Made by a program: the position numbers and the translations under genes
In this document: one piece after another, positions 1 to 8,415 of the stretch
Layout: each line of letters starts with the position of its first letter
Position numbering within the stretch: the first letter of the stretch is position 1
NCBI GenBank assembly: GCA_003427395.1
Contig: BFEA01000465.1
Coordinates: forward strand, 488,910 to 515,043
From: Chara braunii
Taxonomy: Eukaryota > Streptophyta > Charophyceae > Charales > Characeae
Length of the DNA: 26,134 nt
Direction of reading: 5' to 3'
Notes under the pieces: generated by a model
Seen by the model: only the letters and a program-made list of their open reading frames with translations
What the model was told of the DNA's origin: nothing
Database searches by the model: none

Positions 1-330
1 AATTAAAAAAAAAAAAAAAAAAAAATCATTCCTGCGGGCTCGCGGCCAGCTGAGTTCATCAAATGTCATTTTGCAACGTCCAGTCGCTCTGCATGGCCTT
101 TTATCAAATCTCCTTCAAGTTGGTTTGATCAGCCTGACACTGTGTTGTAAACGGGTTGTGAATCTGTGATCGTCTTTCTTCGTTTGAAGAAGTCTTCAAC
201 CCCGTGAGCTTATCGTCAGCATTTCACGAGCAGATGACATTTTGTTTCTGCACTTCCTTCGATCGTTTCGATCGTTTTTTTTTTAACCCAGATGATGATG
301 AACGCGTTGTTCATTCCTTTCTGGGTGCGG

Positions 331-361
<31 letters not shown>

Positions 362-474
362 CTTTTTTTCCTGGGTTTATCTGACGAACTTAAGAGAGGC
401 TAGATCAATAAAATTGTGTGATCCGGAGCCGAAGTTTCACTGCTTGTGCAGTGGGATTCGTGTGCAATACCTAA
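1..474. other. No recognised gene; probably intron 1 or 5' flank
   Basis: Poly-A (6-25) is followed by mixed sequence with TTTC-rich tracts near 330-370 and GATCGTTTC repeats near 259-276. The frame at 204-605 is T-rich, runs into the MITE and matches nothing known to me. The missing first exon of the downstream gene was looked for and not seen. Confidence 0.5.
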
Positions 475-585
475 CTACAGTCTTCCCCCGAATACAACGT
501 ACGGTCGTTATAGCTGAATTTAGGGTGCAAGATGGTCCAAATTCAGCTATAATGACCGTGCGTTGTATTCGGGGGATGACTGTAG
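475..585. mobile_element. Hairpin MITE, copy 1
   Basis: Two arms of about 47 bp (475-521 and 539-585) form a near-perfect inverted repeat around a ~17-nt loop. The ends read CTACAGTCTTCCCCCGAATA and its complement. Size and structure suit a miniature inverted-repeat transposable element. The flanks CTAA and CTAG hint at a short target duplication but are not decisive. It lies in the probable first intron of the zinc-binding gene. Confidence 0.75.
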
Positions 586-651
586 CTAGCGGTTCCTGGT
601 TTTGACACGCATTGCCAAGCTAGCGGTTCCTGGTTTTGACACGCATTGCCA
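584..651. repeat. 34-bp exact tandem duplication
   Basis: The unit AGCTAGCGGTTCCTGG plus TTTTGACACGCATTGCCA occurs twice in succession (584-617, 618-651). A diverged third copy around GTTCTGGTTTTGACATGC lies at about 756-780. The first copy abuts the right end of the MITE. Confidence 0.85.
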
Positions 652-913
652 GGTGGTTTGCTATAATTCTTCAATGATGATCTTGTTCTTGTGAAGATAG
701 CAGAGTCCCTTCCCTTCAGCAGACCTTCTGAACGTCAGAAAAAACACCTGGCAGTGCGTTCTGGTTTTGACATGCACTGCATCTGGACTGAAAAGTCAGC
801 CTTGCAAGCTGACTTTTGGCCAACTTTGCCTGTTCACTCTTTTTTTTCTTTTTTCTACTGAAGCAAGCTGAGCTGGCAAGGAGGTCACCGTGTCAGGATG
901 CAAACAAGAGTAA

Positions 914-1029
914 CTACCTTCGTCCCCTCGAATGGAACGTGCAGTCCTTTTCGCTGCTGCATCTTGACGGAAATGTGAGCCAAATACGTCCATAAATGAC
1001 CGTACGTTCTATTCGGGGGAAGACCGTAG
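914..1029. mobile_element. Hairpin MITE, copy 2 (diverged)
   Basis: The left arm (about 914-951) and right arm (about 994-1029) are inverted versions of each other, and both match the ends of the MITE at 475-585 (CTAC.GTCTTCCCCCGAAT). The centre of about 42 bp differs from copy 1. The left arm has drifted more than the right. Confidence 0.65.
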
Positions 1030-1237
1030 CAGGTCTCATTACAACGATACCAAGAGAAGAGAGAAGAAGAATAAGATATAGAGGAGGTAAAAAAAAAAAA
1101 CCAGCAATCAGAGAGAGGAGGAAAATAGATGGATGTCACACACACATGGTCTTCTTTCTCCCCTGACGCGACCTCTGAAAGGTCTAATAAGCATCTTCAA
1201 TAGTAACCATAAGTTCATAACAACAACCTCCTCAACA

Positions 1238-1263
1238 CATGCAGCTCCCCACGGATAGACTGG

Positions 1264-1302
<39 letters not shown>

Positions 1303-1345
1303 ATGCAGCTCCCCACGGATAGACTGCAGAAAAAAAAAAAGAAAA

Positions 1346-1380
<35 letters not shown>

Positions 1381-1510
1381 CCTCGTGCCAAAGTACTCGT
1401 CGACATCCATATGAATTGATGACATCCATAAGAAAGAAAGAAAGAAAGCCTCGTGCCAAAGTACTCGTCGACAACCATGCAGCTCCCCACGTGCCAAAGT
1501 ACTCGTCGAC
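1238..1510. repeat. Scrambled short repeats joined by poly-A and (GAAA)n
   Basis: Unit P (CATGCAGCTCCCCACGGATA...) occurs at 1238-1260, 1302-1326 and, truncated, 1476-1490. Unit Q (CGTGCCAAAGTACTCGTCGA plus C) occurs exactly at 1384-1404, 1452-1472 and 1490-1510. They are separated by poly-A (1267-1301) and GAAA repeats (about 1340-1380 and 1431-1448). The long minus-strand frames here only translate these repeats. Confidence 0.85.
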
Positions 1511-1682
1511 GTGCGGTCTGGGGCTGCGTAATGGTGGTTAGTGCAAGTAGTTGCCCAGTGTGTGTGAATGTGCAGAAGCAGCAGAACCCTGCCGCGCTTT
1601 TTGCCCTAATCACATCTCTGCCAACTGAGGGCAGCAGGATCGTCCTTAACTACGGCCAGCCTCTTCTCCGCCTTTCTCTCTC

Positions 1683-1708
1683 TTTTTTTTTTTTTTTTTT
1701 TTTTTTTT
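1683..1708. repeat. Poly-T tract
   Basis: A 26-bp run of T follows a CT-rich stretch, about 175 bp upstream of the exon 2 acceptor. The surrounding 1511-1884 holds no recognised exon. Confidence 0.9.
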
Positions 1709-1884
1709 GAATGAATGAAACCCCCATCATCATTTCTTTTTTTTTTATATCCCCAAGCTGTATGTACACGCCATCATCATTTCTCTTTTTTATGCCTTAG
1801 TTCACCGAAATCGATAGCTTTTGTCTTTTGTTTTTTTTGACTCTTTTTTTCTGTATGTGCTGTTTTGTTTTATGCTATGTGCAG

Positions 1885-1925
1885 GCAGCCAGCTGGAAAG
1901 CAACAGAGCAGCGATGAACATTCAG
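1885..1925 (+). CDS. Exon 2 of the At2g23090-like gene
   Basis: This 41-bp exon encodes the Gly completion plus SQLESNRAAMNIQ. It is preceded by a T-rich tract and the acceptor TATGTGCAG, and followed by the donor CAG|GTCAGT. The residues match the linker between the SERF-like and zinc-binding parts of the family. Confidence 0.87.
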
Positions 1926-4388
1926 GTCAGTATCTCTGCCTTCAAGTCTTCGTATTTTGGTGCCTCGCTCCGAGTATGGTCGTCGCCACACCACCGTCGA
2001 AACGAGAAAGAAAAAAAAACGAATGCATCCTCCGCAGAAAGTGGTAAGATGCATCCCTTGATATTCATGGCAGGAGAGAGATGCATCTTGCCATCCTCCT
2101 GCGGGAAGATGCACTCTTGCTTTTTTCAGCTGCATTGGGGTTCTTAGGAAATTTCCACTACCTTCACAGTGTCCACACTACGTGGACAAAATGCCTTGAA
2201 GGGGCAGAGTTTGAGACGCATGTCGATGATGTCGCCCTTAAAGGACCTCGCTCCACGTCTCATGACATCCACAAAAGACAAAAAATATCTTGCCATGTTG
2301 TAGCGGAACATTCATTCTCAAATTGCACATTTGGTGAGTAGTGGATCCCCTGGAGCCAGGCCCTTATTTTGCACTCGTCATTAATTTTCACTAATGGTTA
2401 CATGTGTATACCATTCAGCCACATGGGCTAGTTGAGGCCCTTATTTTGCCTTCGGTCTTTCAAGTTTCAAGTTTCAAAAACCGGTCAACTTGTTGAAACT
2501 TGAAAGATGACAAGACCTCAGAAGAGAACAGTGATTGCAATGGAAAACAATTTACAATCCAAAGCAAAACAAGGTCGATTGTCCACACGCAGGTGGGTAT
2601 AGCACCCCACCGGTTTAGGCCGCCGCGCCGCGGCGTTCCTCAGGGGGAAACCACCAAACCTCAGCCCTTGACTAAAGCCGCTCATGCCACTTCCTTCCTC
2701 AGGGGGAAACCACCAAACCTCAGCCCTTGACTAAAGCCGCTCATGCCACTTCCTTCCTCCGTCGTCTACTGACATCTCCGGAACAGAATACCGACATCTC
2801 CGGAACAGCCAAGGAGATGTCTAGGCCACGCCTGTGGCTGGGCCATGGACGAGATGTCTAGGCGACACCCGTGGCTGGGCCAGGGCAGAGATGCCTGGCC
2901 ACACCCCTGGGGAACGACCGGTACTGGTACCTCCCATTTTTGCCAATTGTTGAACTGGCAGGACAGGTACAGGTACCTGTTCTATTTCATTGTTTTATTT
3001 GCAGTAACTGTTTCAAACTGCACTGCGTTCAGATTGCAGTGAGCTGTTGTTCCCCACTGCGGATTTGGAACTCTGCCTTCGTCACAGGCCCAGTTGTCTC
3101 ACAAACCAAAAAAAAATAAACTTTAATAAAGAGCTCTCGAGTTTGCCTGTGAAAGCGCGCCAAGGGCCAAGGGCCCTGTTATATCCAAAATAATGCATTG
3201 GGACAGTTAGAGTTACGCCTGCATTGGGACAGTGAGAACTGCCCCCCCCTTGTACTGGGCCTTCCATTCCTGGGGTTACCATTCATGACAAGGCTTTTAT
3301 CACTAAGTCTTCTCCTTTCTACCTTCCAGCATGGGGCAGGTGTCAGGGCACACTCACACTAGCACTTCTTTACTATATCTGGACGCAATTGCGGCGAGAT
3401 GCATACAGGTCTGGCCGTAAGTCAGGTCAGATACTTTCAAAGTAGTGCTACTGTAGTGTGAGTACCCCCTCAGACTCTACACAACTTGAAAGTCTTCCAC
3501 TTTCCTACCAGGCTACGTTACCACGCAGCATGGGCGCGAGGGGGCTTGTGCTGAAAAGATGCTTGGCTTGTAGTCTCTGAGGCTCCTTCGTAGTCGAGGG
3601 AGTAGTCACTGGAAATTACGTCGAGCCAGCCAACTGACTATATTCTGCGGAGTTGTTGCTTATGGGGTGTCCTAGGTGTTCAGCAAATTGGTGCAGCGGC
3701 AGCTGCGGTGCTGCAGTTGCAATCGCCTTGTCGAGAACGATTCATAATCCGCTCTGGCCTACGAGCTTTTTTTCAGCTGCTGCGGCGAGATGGCGATCAT
3801 CCTATAATGACAATACAAAAGGCCTGAAAGGCCGTCCTGTCCAGATTCGACATGTAATTGAATTGGTTGGGCTTAAAGAAGTAGCCTTTTAAAATTAAAT
3901 TAAAAAAAGTTCAATTCTTCACACCTCGCGGTGCTCCCCCCACCCCCCCTCCTCCTCCTCGGTTGTGTGTGTGCTTGTGGTCATCATCCGTGCAGAGAAA
4001 GGTGGTTGTTTTCATTTGACGGATTCCCACCACATATGGTTAACGAGGGCGGGGGGTGGGGGTAACCATGTAAATCACTGGAAGCATGATTTCCCTGCGG
4101 TGTTTTTTGATATGGTGTCCACTTTATAGGCTGGTGGCAAGTTTGGTTGAGAAGGCCAATGGTATTGAATTTCAAAAAACGATGAAATTTTGGGCCTACG
4201 TTAACCATCTGTCCTAACTCCATGATGGCTGTTTTCATGTCATTCTGGATTGCCACTATTGGGTGCAGTGCAAGATTTGCATGCAGACTTTCATGTGTAC
4301 GTCGAGCGAATCCAAGTGTAGGGAACATGCGGAAGCGAAACATCCTAAGCACGGACTACATCAGTGTTTTCCTCACCTGCAGAAGTGA
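1885..4388 (+). CDS. Spliced gene for small zinc-binding protein, At2g23090/ZNF706-like (5' partial)
   Basis: Joining 1885-1925 to 4269-4388 gives a 52-residue tail matching the plant At2g23090-type family as I recall it. Exon 2 reads SQLESNRAAMNIQ; exon 3 starts CKICMQTF, continues through CREHAEAKHPK and ends CFPHLQK followed by TGA. The zinc site is C-x2-C-x15-H-x4-H, with both Cys and both His in exon 3. The family is about 78 residues: a disordered, basic SERF/4F5-like N-terminus, then this finger. The function is poorly known; nucleic-acid or protein binding is only inferred. Both introns have canonical borders and the phases agree: exon 2 begins with the last two bases of a Gly codon, and intron 2 is phase 0. 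About 26 N-terminal residues (first exon with the start) were not found in 1-1884. The intact frame, splice sites and stop argue against a pseudogene. Expression cannot be judged from sequence. Confidence 0.88.
2639..2756. repeat. Exact 59-bp tandem duplication
   Basis: A 59-bp unit starting CTCAGGGGGAAACCACCAAA and ending CCACTTCCTTC is present twice with no differences (2639-2697, 2698-2756). It lies within intron 2. It is either very recent or an assembly duplication. Confidence 0.9.
2771..2912. repeat. 16-bp direct pair followed by a 37-bp array
   Basis: GACATCTCCGGAACAG occurs at 2771-2786 and 2793-2808. The array unit GAGATGTCTAGGCCACGCC... begins at 2814, 2851 and 2888, giving about 2.6 copies. 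The unit opens with the complement of GACATCTC, so the block is also partly inverted. Confidence 0.8.
4269..4388 (+). CDS. Exon 3 (terminal) of the At2g23090-like gene
   Basis: The exon has 39 codons plus TGA (4386-4388). It carries the complete zinc-binding part: Cys at exon residues 1 and 4, His at 20 and 25, and the family-typical end CFPHLQK. An in-frame stop lies upstream in the intron, which confirms that reading must enter through the splice site after GGGTGCAG. Confidence 0.9.
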   Translation, partial: CKICMQTFMCTSSESKCREHAEAKHPKHGLHQCFPHLQK

Positions 4389-4794
4389 AAGAAGAGTGGA
4401 TCATGAATTTCAAAGTGTGTTGAGGTAAAGATGGAGGCAGGCGAGTACCACGCAGAGAGAGCCTCAGGGTGTTAGTACTAGCAAGAGATGCAGGAGAATA
4501 ATGCGTAGTACATACCTGCCTCCTTATAAATACTCGAAGAGGTGCAAAGAAAAGGTAACGCATAGTAGCAGAGATCCAAAAGCAGGAGAATAATTCGGAG
4601 AGGGTTGCAACGAAGAGAAGCAGGAGATTTTTGCGGAGAGAGAAATGCAGAGCCGGTACACGGACTCCGAGAGAGATCGAGAAGGATCAACTAATATGCA
4701 TAAAGATGTCAAACGAATATGTAGAGTTGTGAAATGAGAACGAAGAGACGCAAAGCACACGTACAGAGCGTTGTTGCGATGATAATTTACGGGG
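4389..4794. other. 3' flank of the gene; possible 3' UTR
   Basis: Purine-rich sequence in which GCAGGAGAATAAT-like segments recur near 4490 and 4581, with a weaker version near 4620. No clear AATAAA was picked out, so the transcript end is not placed. Confidence 0.35.
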
Positions 4795-4797
4795 AGA

Positions 4798-4805
4798 CAC
4801 ACACA

Positions 4806-4892
<87 letters not shown>
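4798..4892. repeat. Compound (CA)n-(GA)n-G41 microsatellite
   Basis: (CA)n to about 4822 is followed by (GA)n to 4851, then 41 consecutive G (4852-4892). The long minus-strand frames with poly-Pro and Leu-Ser runs are translations of this tract. Confidence 0.95.
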
Positions 4893-4893
<1 letters not shown>

Positions 4894-5587
4894 GGGGAGA
4901 TGCAAGGAAATGAGATCTTCTGCGTATTTTGCCTGAAAAATGGGAAACATGCGGCAGTTTAAGGAACACCACACCACCAGTGACGATGATGATGACGCCA
5001 ATTGCATTTATGGCTCCTGTTACCACATCTGCCTGGGTAAGCAGTGAACTTGCTTTGGACCACAACTGAAGGTTGAGAAGGTCTCCTCATTTGGTCGGTC
5101 CGTTTTTGAATTGGGTTGTTTTTCAGAAACGATGAGTGCCACAGTAATCAAGCGGTAGGTGGCCGGCACCACTGTGCACCAGCTACATCCGGCATTCACG
5201 TGAACGGTTACGAAGAAGCTAGAGTAGGTGGGTGCATGGCAGGACGAGTTCTGCTCTCGCTTCGTGGCAGAAGTACGATGGATGGCTCGTCTGGTCCGTC
5301 GGGAATGGAAAAGCAGTCAGTCAACACCGGAGTTTTTTGTTCCAAAGGGTTGCTGCAAAACTCGTTTTGCCTTAGGAAATTAATTATCCACGTAAAGCCT
5401 GGTCACAGGTACTTGGCATTCTAGTTGGCTGTTGTTTGCGCCAACGCGATTGCCCGTTAAAGGAGTGTCTGCATTTGATGATACTCTTGTTCTAAGAGGA
5501 TACTCGGGACTGTAGATACACACCCGGTGAGGGGTGAGAGGCTGAAAGTTTTTGAGACTAAAGACGTAAGAGAGGAGCGGTCATGGG
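4893..5587. other. Unassigned region, one possible minus-strand exon
   Basis: The only candidate is a minus-strand stretch at about 4945-5052 after an acceptor-like CTTCTCAACCTTCAG. It reads WSKASSLLTQADVVTG and then a hydrophobic AINAIGVIIIVTGGVVFLK that could be a membrane segment. No family was recognised and no clear donor was found. The + strand frame at 5116-5424 has no recognisable motif. Confidence 0.2.
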
Positions 5588-5635
5588 AGTGTGTGTGTGT
5601 GTGCGTGTGTGTGTGCGTGTGTGTGTGTGTGTGTG
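5588..5635. repeat. (GT)n microsatellite
   Basis: GT repeats with occasional GC interruptions lead directly into the sequencing adapter at 5636. Confidence 0.95.
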
Positions 5636-5672
5636 CTGTCTCTTATACACATCTAGATGTGTATAAGAGACA
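5636..5672. other. Nextera mate-pair junction adapter (artefact)
   Basis: The sequence is the Tn5 mosaic end CTGTCTCTTATACACATCT followed by its inverted copy AGATGTGTATAAGAGACA, lacking only the final G of the 38-bp junction adapter. It translates as VSYTHLDVYKR, a signature of this contamination. It is synthetic, not genomic, and the DNA on its two sides may not be adjacent in the genome. Confidence 0.97.
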
Positions 5673-5693
5673 CCACCTCTCCACCACACCTCT

Positions 5694-5698
<5 letters not shown>

Positions 5699-5760
<62 letters not shown>
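5699..5760. repeat. (CT)n microsatellite
   Basis: About 31 CT dinucleotides lie just after the adapter. Leu-Ser and Glu-Arg frames here are translations of the repeat. Confidence 0.95.
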
Positions 5761-5763
<3 letters not shown>

Positions 5764-6303
5764 CACCATCCCGACGCAGGCAGTCCGTCGCCTCACACCT
5801 ACACAGAGTTGTCTCCCCGCTTAGTCCGAGCATGCAAGCCAAATTCGCCCGTGTGCCACAGTCCATCGCGGCCACACGTCAACCCCGCATACCCAGCACT
5901 AGCTCGTCGGATCGCCTAACTCTCTCTCTACTCACCGTTCTACTCTTGCTCGTTAGTCGATCCGCTTGACCGCGCTAACTCCAAAATTTATTAGAGAGCG
6001 AGTTAATTGCGCTTGCAAAATTTATAGCGTGAGCGTTTGTGCGAGACTATGTATCACCCATGGTCGCGACTGCAGGCCATTTTACCACCCGAGGTCGGGA
6101 TCCAGACCGTAGAGGCCGACCGCCCGCGGCCGAGTGCGGGCATGAGACCCCGATAATTTTTTCGGGGGTGTGTACATAAAAAAAAAACTCTACATGCCTA
6201 TGATTTTTAATAATTTTTTTTGACATTTAATAGAAAGGAAAAAAAAAAAAACCGAAAAAAACAACAACAAGCGGAGATGATTTTTTTTCTTCTTCATATT
6301 TTT
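5761..6303. other. Unassigned, no gene seen
   Basis: A GC-rich block (about 5761-5920) and a shift to A/T-rich tracts beyond 6170, ending at a single-N join. No protein motif or terminal repeat was recognised. Confidence 0.4.
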
Positions 6304-6304
6304 N

Positions 6305-6354
<50 letters not shown>
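6305..6354. repeat. (AG)n microsatellite next to single-N join
   Basis: A pure (AG)n of about 50 bp begins right after a lone N at 6304 that separates it from a T-rich stretch. The join is probably a scaffolding placeholder. Confidence 0.9.
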
Positions 6355-6360
<6 letters not shown>

Positions 6361-6599
6361 GCAGGAGAAACAGGAGAGCCGGAGAGAGTATAGACGTAGG
6401 GGAAAAGATGGTAGACTACAGAGAAAGCAGGAAGTCCCTTTTTTGGTGATTAGGCTGGCAAATGGGAGACTGAGGAAACTTGAGGTGAGTGTGGTTCTCG
6501 AAACTTCACCTCTGCTGGCTGCCGATCGAGATGTGTGGCGTAGGGTCTTCTTTTACCTGCGAGATTTCGGAGCACATGGCCTTGAAAACCTCTTTTAGA

Positions 6600-7260
6600 A
6601 ATAGACAGACTTTTTAGACTTACGTTGAAAACTTCTTCGATGTCTTGCGGAGATAAAAATCTTTGTTTTTGTGGCACATCTTTGATCTGCCGTCCATGCC
6701 GTTGTAGCTATAATGTAGTCGACTGATTCAACATTGTGGAAGATTCTGAAGAGTCTACATTTCGACTGAGTCTACATCACATGCTCGTTAGACTCTTCAG
6801 AGAGAGAAACGAAAAAATACTTCTTCACGAGTTACTTTGAATGCTTCCTTTGTTGTGCGGAGACTATTATCTTTCACGACTTATGTGACAATTTTGATCT
6901 GACGTTGATACCATTGTGGGTAAATGGAGTTATGGTAATCAAGAAGGCTTCTTGATGTGTTCCTTAGGAGGCTTCTTTACGTGTTACTTAGGACGCTGCG
7001 TTGGTTATGAAGAGACCATGATAATCTTTCACGAGCTATGTGACAATTTCGAGCTGCCGTTCAATGACATGTCATTGTGGTTAAATGGACTTATGTGACG
7101 TTTTGAATAGAAAAAGCCTTCTTCACGAGTTACTTTGGACGCTGCCTTCAAGTTCATCATCATGCGGAGATCATAAAGCTTTTACAAGTGACGTGGCAAT
7201 TTTGATCTCGTGTTCATATCATTGTGGCTAAATGAAGTTATGCGACGGTTCTGATGTGGG
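6600..7260. repeat. Diverged ~154-bp tandem repeats
   Basis: The core GATCTGCCGTTCATATCATTGTGG with a following TAAATG.AGTTATG recurs in diverged form with anchors at 6684, 6896, 7051 and 7204 (spacings 212, 155, 153). Each is preceded by a CTTCTTCACGAGTTACTT-like block and an ATC.TTCACGA segment. A fifth, isolated copy has its anchor at 7949. The frame at 6916-7098 lies inside the repeats and is not a gene. Confidence 0.7.
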
Positions 7261-7389
7261 GTTTTCTCTTTCGACTTTTTTGGGAAGGGGGAAAAATATG
7301 GGTTGAGCAGACCCCTACATCAGCACCATAGTGAATGATGACTCCTTTCTATTGGTGGGGAGCTGCATCTGCTGGAAACCAGGTCCTGT

Positions 7390-7715
7390 ATCTCCCTTTA
7401 TATGGGATAACTGGTGGAAATTGGTGGAAAGCGCTCACATTTTAACCTTATTTGGTCAAGGGCGCCCAAACATTTCCCATTGCCAATGGGCGAAATGCCC
7501 AGGAAATGAATCTGGTGCAGGTACAGTGCCAGGTTCAAAATCCGGTAGGAAGGGGCCCAGCAGTAGAGACCAATCACAGCTGCCAGATTTTTGCATGCGA
7601 CGGCCTGTGTTGCCCGTTTGCCCGTGGGCACACCAAGCGGGAAACGTTTGGACGCCCTTTACGAGAAAGGTCTCCCTGTGGGCCCTTTCCACCAATTACT
7701 CCCCTTTATACTGTG
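7390..7715. mobile_element. Fold-back element, about 320 bp
   Basis: The left part (TTGGTGGAAAG near 7421, GGGCGCCCAAACATTTCCC near 7460) is mirrored on the right (GGGAAACGTTTGGACGCCC near 7639, CTTTCCACCAATTA near 7685). Arms of about 80 bp surround a centre of about 150 bp. No transposase is present. Overlapping frames in this interval are probably chance. Confidence 0.6.
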
Positions 7716-7884
7716 ACATCTTGGTTGACCCCTGTTGTCAGCCCAAACCGTCTTGAGAATTTCAGAACAAGATCAGCCCCTGATTGACGATGCTGATGGG
7801 CTCAAATTCCCTTGTCGAGATTTCTAATTTGGTCTCGGGTTCGTCCACAGCCGATCTGTGTACACACTTTCCTTCCGCCCACGG

Positions 7885-7995
7885 GAGAAGAAGGCTTTAT
7901 CGAGTACGATAGACTGGAGCTTGTGTATGGCCTCCATGACATGGACTAGATCTGCCGTTCGTATCACTGTGGTTAATGTTGAGTTGATATAGTGG
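7885..7995. repeat. Isolated copy of the ~154-bp repeat
   Basis: GAAGGCTTTATCGAGTACGA and GATCTGCCGTTCGTATCACTGTGGTTAATG follow the order seen in the 6.6-7.26-kb copies. It is separated from that array by the fold-back element. Confidence 0.6.
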
Positions 7996-8201
7996 ACATC
8001 TCATATGGTTGGGGATCTTTTCTCCCCCCATCCACATACATATAACCCCCCCCCCCCCCCCTTATTTTAATATCTTCTGTGTTTTTCAGTTGTATTTGAA
8101 CTAACCCAGCTCGATCTGATTTTTGCTAGTGTGAAACTGCCTGCTCCCTGCCCATCTGACATTGGCTATATGAAGGTGGGGGGGGTTAGCCTAGGTACTG
8201 G

Positions 8202-8415
8202 ATGGAATTTGAAACTGGTCTCGTTTTCCTTTGGGGGTGTCGGGTGGCTCCCGGACGGGGGACCGAGGATGGAATCAGAAACCAATCCCTTTTTCTCTCG
8301 GCGGGTGGGTTGGGGAGGGGGGAGGGGGGGGGAGCTACAAGACGGATCCTGAGGANGGGGAGAGGGGGGGGGAGCTACAAGACGGATCCTGAGGATGGAA
8401 TTGGAAACCGGTCCC
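8202..8415. repeat. Degenerate GGATGGAAT...GAAAC repeats with an N-split duplication
   Basis: GGATGGAAT.(T/A)GAAAC(T/C) segments occur near 8202, 8268 and 8393. GAGCTACAAGACGGATCCTG plus AGGA appears on both sides of the single N at 8356, which looks like two unmerged overlapping contig ends rather than a real repeat. Confidence 0.65.

Larger units (their letters stand above)
1926..4268 (+). other. Intron 2 of the At2g23090-like gene (2343 bp)
   Basis: The intron runs from GTCAGT to GGGTGCAG. It holds a 14-bp-arm hairpin (2457-2470 with 2493-2506), an exact 59-bp tandem duplication (2639-2756), a 16-bp direct pair and a 37-bp array (2771-2912), and a short direct repeat GCATTGGGACAGT near 3193 and 3221. 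A reading frame at 3653-3892 is unrecognised and probably chance. The acceptor has only a weak pyrimidine tract. Confidence 0.8.

Noticed and set aside
3653-3892. 79-aa + frame inside intron 2
   Set aside because: No homology recognised and it lies within an intron defined by matching splice phases.
5527-5919. 130-aa + frame and 105-aa minus frame
   Set aside because: They translate (GT)n, the Nextera adapter (SYTHLDVYKR) and (CT)n; not genes.
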